Below, piece by piece: positions 1 to 6,843 of a DNA stretch of 42,016 nucleotides. The stretch covers positions 76,137 to 118,152 of the forward strand of contig PCYM01000001.1 in NCBI GenBank assembly GCA_002774875.1, given 5' to 3'. Position numbers and translations under genes: made by a program. How positions within the stretch are numbered: position 1 is the first letter of the stretch; the number at the start of each line of letters is the position of its first letter. The notes under the pieces were generated by a model. That model was not told the origin of the DNA and ran no database searches. It worked only from the letters and a program-made list of their open reading frames with translations. This stretch comes from Candidatus Uhrbacteria bacterium CG10_big_fil_rev_8_21_14_0_10_50_16 (lineage in GTDB: Bacteria; Patescibacteriota; Patescibacteriia; UBA9934; UBA11717).

Positions 1-135
1 TATCTTCAAACACATGCGTTTTAAGAGGACCAGTGCAGTGGCTCTATCTTTCAGAACATTCGTGTTCTAAAAAAAAGGGGGGGCGACAGGCTAGATTAAA
101 TCAAATCAAACTTCTCGCAATGACGACGGGGGATC
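1..135. repeat. Dispersed-repeat remnant upstream of the CPBP gene
   Basis: Two related blocks lie here. Positions 2-20 carry ATCTTCAAACACA followed by a GTT-rich stretch. Positions 46-97 carry ATCTTTCAGAACA, CGTGTTCT, a homopolymer run and then CGACAGGCTAGAT. Similar blocks recur near 29157-29195 (ATCTTCAAACACA, CGTGTTCT, CGACAGGCTGGAT). The motif CTCGCAATGACG at 115-126 resembles the end of intergenic repeats seen in many bacterial genomes. I see a shared arrangement of short blocks, not a complete mobile element with a transposase. Confidence 0.4.
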
Positions 136-179
136 CATTGTCCGTAAAGCTTTATGAAACCGTGCTACACTTTGTACCT

Positions 180-875
180 ATGAACATCCCTCGTGATACA
201 CGGATCGGAATTTTTGTGACCTCACTGTTCCTGCAGTTTTTTGGAGCATTGTTCTACTTTGTTTTATTTACGGACACGGGTTTCGTACAACTGTTCTACT
301 CTGCAACCAAGGTTCTTATGATTGTCGTTCCTGTTGCGCTTATTGTTTCGAAATTTAAACTTCCAAGACTCTTATTCAAAGAGAATGCTTTGATGTCGCT
401 AGTCTATGGAGTCGTCTCAGGCGTTCTGATGAGTGGGTTTATCCTTGGTGCGTTCTTTACGTTCTACGACACGTTTTTCACGTATTCGAGCAATATCCTG
501 GCAAAAGTTATAGAGGTGGGAATTTTGCCGTACTACTTCTGGGTGGCGATCGGCATTAGTGTTTTTCATTCGTTATTCGAAGAACTCTTTTGGCGATGGT
601 ACGCGGTGCATGGCCTACAGAACTTCCTATCACCATTAAGTGCGATGCTCATTGGAGCGGGCCTTTTTGCCCTTCATCACTATGTTCTTTTATCACAGTT
701 TGTCTCATGGGAACTTACGCTTTTGTTTGGAACGCTCGTGGGTGTGGGTGGATTGATTTGGTCTTGGATGTACAAAAAAACAGGATCCATTCTCTCTGCG
801 TGGGTGAGTCACGCTATAGTCGACGCAACATTATTTTCTATTGGCTATCTGCTCATTCAATCGATTACGCAGTAG
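180..875 (+). CDS. CPBP family intramembrane metalloprotease
   Basis: A polytopic membrane protein of 231 residues with about six hydrophobic segments. The hallmark is an EELFWRW motif (EExxxR type) in HSLFEELFWRWYAVHGL, followed about 25-30 residues later by FALHHY and near the C-terminus by WVSHAIVDA. These are the glutamate and histidine motifs of the CPBP (CAAX protease and bacteriocin-processing, Rce1-like) family, which cleave peptides within the membrane. The open frame reaches back to 33, but residues upstream of 180 read like repeat-derived sequence (basic, poly-Lys/Gly), so I start at ATG 180. The gene converges on the GH9-like gene, with only 5 nt between the stop codons. The substrate is unknown. 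Confidence 0.8.
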   Translation: MNIPRDTRIGIFVTSLFLQFFGALFYFVLFTDTGFVQLFYSATKVLMIVVPVALIVSKFKLPRLLFKENALMSLVYGVVSGVLMSGFILGAFFTFYDTFFTYSSNILAKVIEVGILPYYFWVAIGISVFHSLFEELFWRWYAVHGLQNFLSPLSAMLIGAGLFALHHYVLLSQFVSWELTLLFGTLVGVGGLIWSWMYKKTGSILSAWVSHAIVDATLFSIGYLLIQSITQ

Positions 876-880
876 AGAGT

Positions 881-2020
881 CTAATCAATTGGATACTCGG
901 AAAGAAGTACACGTGTCAGAACAAAAATCGCCTGTCCATAGGTCTGCACCTCGGTTACCTGCCAAGGTTTGTCCATGGGGCTCACCACTTTTCTGTCGTC
1001 AACGCCGTTTACAAGGGCCGTCTCTAAATCACAAGCACGGAAAAATGTGCATGCATGATGTGGTTTTATATTAGTAAAGTCTGTGCCATAGTCGTTGTAT
1101 CCGAGAAGGTACGCATAAAGATGCTTAGAAAGCGGTGCAAATTGTTGGTCGCCAGTTTTCTTTGCATAAAGACGCTCCAAGACAATGGTTCCCGCAATAT
1201 CATAATTGCCTCCCACATAATCAAACGGTTGGCCGCTTGATGTAAAATTTTCTTGCACGTAGGTGAGAACCCCTGCAATTTTTGCAAACTCTTGTTCGAC
1301 AAGGGCGGCTATGGCGATTGGCTGCGCACCCCAGAGACCCTCATATTCATGCTCATTGACTCCGTTGAGTCTTTCGAGCGCGTAGAGTCGATTGTCAGAA
1401 AACGCGAGGTTTCCTTCTTCGCAGCAGCGCTCTGAATAGGTTTGCGTTGCATGCTCCTGTGCAAATTGTCTGTAGATACTCGCTTTATCCCTCTCTCCAA
1501 GATTCTCATACGTGAGGGCGAGCAAGAGCGCCGTGTCCCGTCCTTCTTGTGCGCCAAGTTGATACGCTGTTTGAGGAAACTCTTGTTCATGCAAGACGGG
1601 GCTTAATTGAATTCCGTGGCTTTGTTGGTCTCTGAATTGCTTGTATCCTGATTGCATCATTTGATCGAGACATGCGAGAGGGGATTGCAGCACATCGAGA
1701 AGATCTTGTCGCGTATGCGTGTCTGTTGATTCTGCATAGGCGAGGGAGAGATACCAGGCGGCAAGAGCGTCTCGTGGGGCAAAGATAATGTAATCCCCGC
1801 TGTCGTACCAACAGCCCTGTATTGGATCCGAATGGACACTCTCGTTGTAAGAAAAAAATGCAAGAACATCGGCCTGTTTGGACGTGTAGGGATTGTCGTG
1901 TATGTAGGGCGCGATGGTGATCATTCGGAAAAGCGCAAACCCAAGAAAACAAACAAGAAGAAGTATCCAAACGCCCCAGTGGACTTGCGTTTTTGAGACC
2001 TTTTTCCGTGATGGATGCAT
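881..2020 (-). CDS. Membrane-anchored GH9-like glycoside hydrolase (putative endoglucanase)
   Basis: 379 residues. Residues 14-33 form an N-terminal membrane anchor; the rest should lie outside the membrane. GCWYDSGDY (D73, D76) matches the GGWYDAGD motif of GH9 cellulases, whose aspartates position and activate the water nucleophile. Near the C-terminus, IKPHH, ALVNGVDD and TEVQTYGQAIF follow the order of the GH9 motifs PPxRPHHR, LVGGPD and NEVAxxYNAGF; E357 would be the catalytic acid. At about 340 residues the catalytic domain is shorter than typical GH9 enzymes. It is the last gene of the operon, 6 nt after a micro-ORF and downstream of a BcsA-like synthase. A glucanase paired with a beta-glucan synthase is familiar from cellulose systems, where BcsZ (GH8) trims the product. 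Family assignment is from motif order; substrate specificity is inferred. Confidence 0.72.
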   Translation of the reverse strand: MHPSRKKVSKTQVHWGVWILLLVCFLGFALFRMITIAPYIHDNPYTSKQADVLAFFSYNESVHSDPIQGCWYDSGDYIIFAPRDALAAWYLSLAYAESTDTHTRQDLLDVLQSPLACLDQMMQSGYKQFRDQQSHGIQLSPVLHEQEFPQTAYQLGAQEGRDTALLLALTYENLGERDKASIYRQFAQEHATQTYSERCCEEGNLAFSDNRLYALERLNGVNEHEYEGLWGAQPIAIAALVEQEFAKIAGVLTYVQENFTSSGQPFDYVGGNYDIAGTIVLERLYAKKTGDQQFAPLSKHLYAYLLGYNDYGTDFTNIKPHHACTFFRACDLETALVNGVDDRKVVSPMDKPWQVTEVQTYGQAIFVLTRVLLSEYPID

Positions 2021-2026
2021 GAGCTG

Positions 2027-2200
2027 TTAGCTAATGAGAGTAACGATGTGAGCAACGATCATCTGCTTTTTGTGAATAGTATCGATGATGCGCTGTTTAT
2101 GGGGACTAGCTGGATCTAGAGCTGTGGCGAGTGTGTAGGCCTCCTCTTCTAAATAGAGGAGATCACGCAAAAAGTTTTTTAAATCGCTGTTAGTCATCAT
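2027..2200 (-). CDS. 57-residue micro-protein of the glucan operon
   Basis: A 57-residue open frame running from ATG-ATG at 2200 to TAA at 2027. The start codons lie inside the last codons of the upstream micro-ORF (11-nt overlap), and the stop is 6 nt before the GH9-like start. The tight overlap on both sides supports real, coupled translation. The product is charged, without a signal peptide or strong membrane segment, and looks helical (begins MMTNSDLKNFLRDLLYLEEE and contains PHKQRIIDTIHKKQ). I do not recognise the family. By position it may be an accessory or regulatory subunit of the synthase, comparable in size to some small Bcs accessory proteins, but no homology is claimed. Confidence 0.6.
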   Translation of the reverse strand: MMTNSDLKNFLRDLLYLEEEAYTLATALDPASPHKQRIIDTIHKKQMIVAHIVTLIS

Positions 2201-2351
2201 ACTTTTTGAGAAGTTGAATATTCTTTTTTGTCAGTGTCTGGAGTTCTTCTAAAAAACTCTTAATTTCACGCTCTGCAGAGGTAGAGACATTCAGAAAATT
2301 AAAGAGTGAGTTAATTTTAAACCGTACAATATCCAGAAAGTGTTCTTCCAT
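2190..2351 (-). CDS. 53-residue helical micro-protein of the glucan operon
   Basis: A small ORF directly after the GT2 gene. I chose the start at 2351 (MEEHFLDIVRFK), 10 nt after the GT2 stop. An in-frame ATG at 2393 would add 14 residues but overlap the GT2 gene by 32 nt. The product is predicted to be helical and amphipathic (SAEREIKSFLEELQTLTKK) with heptad-like leucines, so a short coiled coil is plausible. It has no signal peptide and no recognised domain. Its stop codon overlaps the start of the next micro-ORF, and the same coupling runs through the operon. Function unknown; a structural or regulatory partner of the synthase is a guess based on position. Confidence 0.6.
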   Translation of the reverse strand: MEEHFLDIVRFKINSLFNFLNVSTSAEREIKSFLEELQTLTKKNIQLLKKYDD

Positions 2352-2361
2352 GACGAGGAGC

Positions 2362-3906
2362 TTATCGGGTGCGTGATCTGCGGGCGTTTGCATAGACTTC
2401 TAGAGGAATAAAGGCGAGAAAGAAACCATGAAAGGCGGACCAGAACGTATTGATTGCGAGAGGTAGGTCCAGACTCCCTTGAGAGAGATACCAGACGCCC
2501 AACAGGAATGCGGCTAGGTTGATCACGATAAGGAACACCTGCGCACCAAACATGTCCCAAGGAATTTCAAATCGAGAAGCGTTTTTACGTGTTGTTTGAA
2601 ACGACGTCCTATTTCTGAGGAGTGTGTCGATTGCCGCCTTGGCATAAATGGGAACGGCGAGGAGTGTCAAAGACTCGGCTCGCAGCCAATCGATGGCACG
2701 GTACTGTCTGCTCATCAATGTCTGGAAAAAGAGGAATCCCGTCATGGCGAAGTAGGGCACATAGGCGAGAAGATAAGCATACGGATTTGCCGCATAGAGA
2801 GGAATGCGGAAAAAAACGTACAGCGGCGGCAACATCACGAGTACAAACCAGCAAAGACCAACCAGGTAGTAGCTGCCAGAAAGGAGAAACTCCCAGCGCT
2901 GTCCGACTGTAAGACCTCGCCTCCACAGGATATACGGAAGGTTTTTAAAGAACAGATCAAGCGTTCCTCGTGCCCAACGATACTGTTGTCTAAAGTATTC
3001 TCGAAGGTTAACCGGGCCGTCTCCAAATGCGGCGGTATAGTTGTAATATCTTCCCACCCATCCGGCACGCATCAATAGCAGAGATGTGGCAAAGTCCTCC
3101 GTGATAGATGTTTCGTCAAATCCACCCACTTCTCGCAGGGCGGATGTGCGAATAAGCAAGTTCGTTCCACACATAAAGAGTCCGTCATGAGCACTTTTTG
3201 CCTCGCAAAGGTATTCGTAGAAGATGGATTGTTGTAGCTCGGCTGCGCGGCTCACGACGGAGGTATCAATATTGCCGTAAAATTGAGGCGTTTGAATAAA
3301 CGCTACATGTGGAGTCTCGGTGATCTGTGCGACGAGGGTTTTGAGAAAATCTCGACTGGGTCTGAAGTCTGCATCAAAGACGGCAATAAAATGGCTACGA
3401 ATCACATCGCGCAAGCAATCGTTAATAGCGCCTGCTTTTGCTCCATGCTTTGGTTCTGGAACCGCGTAATAGGTAAACTGATAGTCCTCACAAAGCTGCT
3501 TGTACGCATCTCGATTGACTTGTTTGTCGGATCCATCGAGAAGAATAATCTCAAAATTGGGATAATCTAAAAAGGAGCAGGCAATAAGTGTGCGTTTAAC
3601 GATTCCGAGAGGTTCGTCGCGCGCTGGGATGCAAACGGTTACCTTTGGCGTCGACTCACCCGCGTAATAGAGGTCGGGACGTGTATATCGCATAAGAGCG
3701 CGCATGATACTGTAAAAATAGCCGCCAGCATGCAAGAGAATAAACATTTCTCCAACGTAAAAGGCGACAATGAGGACTGTATCAATTGCGTTGATAGAAA
3801 TTGCAAGCGTGTCTCTCAATACAAAAATACGGAACACAAAATAGACAAAAACAGTCATGAGCGTCAGCGTGCTCGTGACAAGAAGTGATTTTTTCCCTAA
3901 ATGCAT
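2362..3906 (-). CDS. BcsA-like processive family 2 glycosyltransferase
   Basis: 514 residues. Two N-terminal transmembrane helices (about 10-30 and 42-65) precede a GT-A domain and at least four C-terminal helices. It carries the processive GT2 set in order: LLDGSD (D124), FDAD (D178, D180), TPQ (206-208), TED (269-271) and QQYRW (Q307-R310-W311). These residues bind UDP-sugar and acceptor in cellulose and hyaluronan synthases. The TPQ and QxxRW motifs and the membrane layout favour a cellulose/beta-glucan-type synthase that extrudes its polymer. There is no C-terminal PilZ domain, so direct cyclic-di-GMP control is not expected. The gene follows a receiver protein by 7 nt and precedes two micro-ORFs and a GH9-like glucanase. 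The exact sugar cannot be told from sequence. Confidence 0.88.
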   Translation of the reverse strand: MHLGKKSLLVTSTLTLMTVFVYFVFRIFVLRDTLAISINAIDTVLIVAFYVGEMFILLHAGGYFYSIMRALMRYTRPDLYYAGESTPKVTVCIPARDEPLGIVKRTLIACSFLDYPNFEIILLDGSDKQVNRDAYKQLCEDYQFTYYAVPEPKHGAKAGAINDCLRDVIRSHFIAVFDADFRPSRDFLKTLVAQITETPHVAFIQTPQFYGNIDTSVVSRAAELQQSIFYEYLCEAKSAHDGLFMCGTNLLIRTSALREVGGFDETSITEDFATSLLLMRAGWVGRYYNYTAAFGDGPVNLREYFRQQYRWARGTLDLFFKNLPYILWRRGLTVGQRWEFLLSGSYYLVGLCWFVLVMLPPLYVFFRIPLYAANPYAYLLAYVPYFAMTGFLFFQTLMSRQYRAIDWLRAESLTLLAVPIYAKAAIDTLLRNRTSFQTTRKNASRFEIPWDMFGAQVFLIVINLAAFLLGVWYLSQGSLDLPLAINTFWSAFHGFFLAFIPLEVYANARRSRTR

Positions 3907-3913
3907 ATGCGTG

Positions 3914-4270
3914 TTAGGAAAAGAGTCGTTGAATTTTTTCAGCGAGTAATGTGGGGTTTACTTCCGATTTTGTGCAGACTTCCTTGACGCCAAGGGCAAG
4001 CGCATCTTCTCGGTCCGTCTGACCATCTAGGTTCGTAAGTACGATCGTTGGAATACGCTTTCGCTGGATTTTCTTAAGTAAGGATAATCCACTAATAATA
4101 GGCATAACAAAGTCTACAACAATGAGGTCTGGCCGTTGCTCCTGGATTTTTGCAATTGCTTCCTCTCCATCTTTTGCAAATACAACGGTAAACCCAGCTT
4201 TGGCAAGGGCTGCTCCGTATTGCTCGCGGTAGATGAGCTCGTCGTCGACAAAAAGGATGTTTGTGCTCAT
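3914..4270 (-). CDS. Single-domain response regulator (receiver), second copy in operon
   Basis: 118 residues, entirely a CheY-like receiver domain. The acidic pair D9-D10 is present, with phosphoacceptor D53 in LIVVDFVMP, the switch threonine in IVLTNLD, and the conserved lysine in CTKSE. No output domain is attached, so it acts by protein-protein contact or as a phosphorelay intermediate. The frame extends upstream to 4387, but the start at 4270 forms an ATGA overlap with the stop of the histidine-kinase-like gene, typical of translational coupling. The gene lies 7 nt before the GT2 synthase, suggesting direct control of polymer synthesis. Family assignment is firm; partner and target are inferred. 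Confidence 0.9.
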   Translation of the reverse strand: MSTNILFVDDELIYREQYGAALAKAGFTVVFAKDGEEAIAKIQEQRPDLIVVDFVMPIISGLSLLKKIQRKRIPTIVLTNLDGQTDREDALALGVKEVCTKSEVNPTLLAEKIQRLFS

Positions 4271-4947
4271 AGGGGAAAGGTAAAAGAGAGTGTTATTTGC
4301 TCCTCTGAGCCTTTGCAACGAACGGTTCCGGAAAGTGATTGAACGATTGTTGGAAGCGAAGCAAGGTAGACAGCCAGCCCAAACCAAGGTTGATGCTTTA
4401 AAGTGAATTTCTCTGCATTCGTAAAAAGTGTTTTCGGAACGGTTGGCAATGCACTTCCATGCGCCGCGAACCCAAGTGTTTGTGTTTTTGTTGTCTTAGT
4501 AAGCTCGCAGGCTAACCGTGCGTTTGGGCAGGCTCGTGCGAGGATACCTATACCTAACAAGAAAAGTACCTGGGCAACTGTTTGATCGAGAGAAAATTGC
4601 GACTCTCCTGTAAGGGTAATACGCCGTTTTCCAAGTGTGTACCTATCTGCCAATTGTGCCGTGCGAAGAAGTTCCTTAACATGACAGGGGACGGATTTTG
4701 GCTGGAAGGAACCGAGGCTCGTACGAGATAATAGAGAGAGTGAATTGAGAAGTAAATTCTGATCTTCGTTGACCGTACGTAACTGTTTAAGGATTTTCTT
4801 CCCAACGGTGGATAGCGATCCGTGAGACTCATTTTGAAAATTATCGAGGAGAAATTTACTAAGAGTGGCGTTCTTTTTTAAATCATGCCAAGCAAAGCGA
4901 GAGTGTGTTGGGTCTTGCAACAAATGTGTTTTAGATGTTTGGGACAT
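4267..4947 (-). CDS. Degenerate histidine-kinase-like / phosphotransferase-like protein
   Basis: 226 residues, no membrane segment, no signal peptide. Near the N-terminus, FAWHDLKKNATL (H21-D22-L23-K24) resembles the H-box of a dimerisation/phosphotransfer domain, followed by long helices. The C-terminal part resembles a histidine-kinase ATPase domain only in outline: PWFGLAVYLASLPTIVQSLSG parallels the GLGL...GG region and the end ITLSFTFPL parallels the usual final strands. Convincing N, G1 and G2 boxes are missing. This architecture, DHp plus decayed ATPase domain, is that of Spo0B and ChpT phosphotransferases. It sits between two receiver genes with overlaps on both sides (17 nt and 4 nt). 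The relay role is inference; a non-catalytic scaffold is also possible. Confidence 0.6.
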   Translation of the reverse strand: MSQTSKTHLLQDPTHSRFAWHDLKKNATLSKFLLDNFQNESHGSLSTVGKKILKQLRTVNEDQNLLLNSLSLLSRTSLGSFQPKSVPCHVKELLRTAQLADRYTLGKRRITLTGESQFSLDQTVAQVLFLLGIGILARACPNARLACELTKTTKTQTLGFAAHGSALPTVPKTLFTNAEKFTLKHQPWFGLAVYLASLPTIVQSLSGTVRCKGSEEQITLSFTFPL

Positions 4948-5317
4948 AGGTGTTGTGTACTTCTCGTACCGCTTTTACAAATCCGTCGAGGTCGATATTG
5001 GATTTGAGAATTGCTGCAGCTGCTCCGAGTTCTGTTGTGCGCTCGAGTTCCTCTGGCTGACTCAGGTTGGATGCAACGATGATTGGATAAGAGAGATGTT
5101 TTTTCTTTGCTTCCTTGAGTACTTCAAACCCATCTTTGACAGGCATGAGGAGATCCAGGATCATGACATCAAAATCTTGCTCCATAATATCGCAGGCGGC
5201 TTGACCGTCCTCAACGTGTGTTACGTCCCAGCCCTCCATGTTAAATCGATCAATTAAAAGACCTGCGAGCATGGTGTCGTCTTCTGCGAGGAGAATACGC
5301 TTAATTGGAGGGGGCAT
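4931..5317 (-). CDS. Single-domain response regulator (receiver), first gene of operon
   Basis: 128 residues, a stand-alone CheY-like receiver. The acidic residues E12-D13-D14 lead, phosphoacceptor D55 lies in VMILDLLMP, the switch residue is the serine in IVASNLS, and the lysine is in ILKSN. The frame runs back to 5422, but the start at 5317 (MPPPIKRILLAEDD) fits the family; residues upstream read as leader sequence. An extended -10 box (5381-5389, minus strand) lies 63 nt upstream. This is the first gene of the operon, so the two receivers flank the kinase-like protein. No DNA-binding domain is present. The cognate kinase is not in the operon; the CACHE/PAS kinase at 19678 is an orphan candidate. 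Confidence 0.9.
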   Translation of the reverse strand: MPPPIKRILLAEDDTMLAGLLIDRFNMEGWDVTHVEDGQAACDIMEQDFDVMILDLLMPVKDGFEVLKEAKKKHLSYPIIVASNLSQPEELERTTELGAAAAILKSNIDLDGFVKAVREVHNTYVPNI

Positions 5318-5380
5318 ACATTCTTGTTTGTGGTGAGTTATAGAAGAAAAGAATAAAGAAAAAACCACATGTATAAAATT

Positions 5381-5389
5381 AGTATAACA
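5381..5389 (-). promoter_or_regulatory. Extended -10 promoter for the glucan/phosphorelay operon
   Basis: On the minus strand this reads TGTTATACT, an extended -10 box, 63 nt before the first receiver start at 5317. The same nine bases occur upstream of 18620 and 40145. No good -35 is visible, as is usual for extended -10 promoters. Confidence 0.55.
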
Positions 5390-5464
5390 AATAAAGCTTT
5401 CTTTTGCTGAAAAGATTTGCACAGCTCAAGTATTGCAGCTATCCCCAATCGCTCCCTCTGTCTT

Positions 5465-5473
5465 TGCTATAAT
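5465..5473 (+). promoter_or_regulatory. Extended -10 promoter, leaderless start at 5482
   Basis: TGCTATAAT ends 8 nt before ATG 5482. Transcription would begin at or next to the start codon, and there is no Shine-Dalgarno sequence, so the mRNA is predicted to be leaderless. Confidence 0.65.
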
Positions 5474-5481
5474 TTACTTCT

Positions 5482-6843
5482 ATGAGGAACGGTTCGCGAA
5501 AAGGAGGACATGTGCATTATGCGCATATCGTTGCAGCGGATATGGGCTATGGGCATGAGCGACCTGCACGATCATTGGAATACCTCGCAGTAAAAGGCGA
5601 AGGTGTTGTTGTTGCCAATAATTATCCGGGGATTCCAAAGAAGGATCGAGCCGTGTGGCAAAAATCTCGACAGTTTTATGAAACCATGTCGCGATTAAAG
5701 TCGATTCCATTGATTGGCGATGTGTTATTCGAAACACTGGTCGATAAAGGCCAGGAAGTCGCGCTATTTTATCCTCGCCGCGACTTGTCGCACCCAACGA
5801 TACAACTGAGGCAGATGTATACAGGAATTCGAGCAGGCTTGGGTCGTCACTTGATAGAAAAGCTCGCAAAAAATCCCGTTCCTATCATTACCACATTTTT
5901 CTATGTGGCGTTTATGGCGGAGGAGTTTGATTATCCGGGTGACATTTGGTGTGTGACGACCGATGCCGACATCTCGCGTGCGTGGGCACCTTGGGATCCA
6001 AAAAAGAGTCGGATTCATTACATCGTTGGGAACGGCCGGTGTGCGGAGCGACTCAAGCTCTATGGTGTTCGTGACGAGTTCATTCATCTTACGGGATTTC
6101 CGTTGCCGCCTGATTTGATTGGAGGAATAGACGCACCTGTATTGAAGACAGACATTATTCGACGCATGTGTGCCTTGGATCCAAAAGGTATCTTTAGGAG
6201 CTTCCATGCACAGGTGCTTGATTCGCATCTAGGAAAGGGTGTTTGCCCAATGACGCAAAACGGCCATGTGCCAACAGTGATGTTTGCCATTGGTGGAGCG
6301 GGAGCGCAGGAGAAATTAGCGAAGACGATTCTCAAGAGCCTCGCACATGTCCTTGCACGAGGGGAGATAAAGCTTATTCTTATGGCGGGCGCGAGGCCGG
6401 GTCTAGGAGAACGATTAAAAAAAGAGGCGCAACGACTGCACCTCGGTTCACTTCTTAATAAAACACTCGTGATCAAATCGTACAAACGACGTGCGACGTA
6501 TTTCTCCGCGTTTCATGAACTCCTTCATTCCGTGGATATTTTGTGGACCAAACCGTCCGAGCTATCTTTTTACGCGGGGCTAGGTATTCCGATTCTCATT
6601 GCACCGCCTGTTGGATCACAGGAAAATTTTAATAGAAAATGGATCGAGCAAGTGGGTGGTGGCGTTTTTATGGAAGATCCACGATACGCAGGAGAATGGC
6701 TCATGGATTGGATTGCCTCTGGAGCCTTTGCGCGTATGGCGTGGAATGGGTACATTAGTGCCCCGACACATGGAACCTATAGGATCGAGGCGATCGTTTT
6801 TGGTGAGGATATGCCAATCCACACACTCCCATTGATTGTTTAG
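5482..6843 (+). CDS. MGDG-synthase/GT28-like glycosyltransferase
   Basis: 453 residues, soluble. The N-terminal ADMGYGHERPA resembles the glycine/histidine-rich loop that opens MGDG synthase and MurG-type GT-B enzymes. The middle FAIGGAGAQEK starts the second Rossmann lobe (like the PLxxxGG(S/G) region), and LWTKPSELSFYAGLGIPILIAPPVGSQENFN corresponds to the nucleotide-sugar-binding signature (usually KPG...EA...G.P...P...QE..N). The family transfers sugars to lipids or lipid-linked acceptors at the inner membrane face; acceptor and donor here are unknown. It is divergently transcribed from the glucan operon and overlaps the flavoprotein stop by 4 nt. The start at 5482 is supported by a promoter 8 nt upstream. 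Confidence 0.68.
   Translation: MRNGSRKGGHVHYAHIVAADMGYGHERPARSLEYLAVKGEGVVVANNYPGIPKKDRAVWQKSRQFYETMSRLKSIPLIGDVLFETLVDKGQEVALFYPRRDLSHPTIQLRQMYTGIRAGLGRHLIEKLAKNPVPIITTFFYVAFMAEEFDYPGDIWCVTTDADISRAWAPWDPKKSRIHYIVGNGRCAERLKLYGVRDEFIHLTGFPLPPDLIGGIDAPVLKTDIIRRMCALDPKGIFRSFHAQVLDSHLGKGVCPMTQNGHVPTVMFAIGGAGAQEKLAKTILKSLAHVLARGEIKLILMAGARPGLGERLKKEAQRLHLGSLLNKTLVIKSYKRRATYFSAFHELLHSVDILWTKPSELSFYAGLGIPILIAPPVGSQENFNRKWIEQVGGGVFMEDPRYAGEWLMDWIASGAFARMAWNGYISAPTHGTYRIEAIVFGEDMPIHTLPLIV

Noticed and set aside
590-1074. Plus-strand frames overlapping the end of the CPBP gene and the GH9-like gene
   Set aside because: These lie across well-supported genes in other frames and show no motifs.
2352-2393. 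Longer start at 2393 for the first micro-protein
   Set aside because: It would add 14 residues overlapping the GT2 coding sequence by 32 nt; the shorter start keeps operon spacing, though the longer one cannot be excluded.
5318-5422. Upstream extension of the first receiver to 5422
   Set aside because: The added 35 residues are not receiver-like and would overlap the promoter at 5381-5389.
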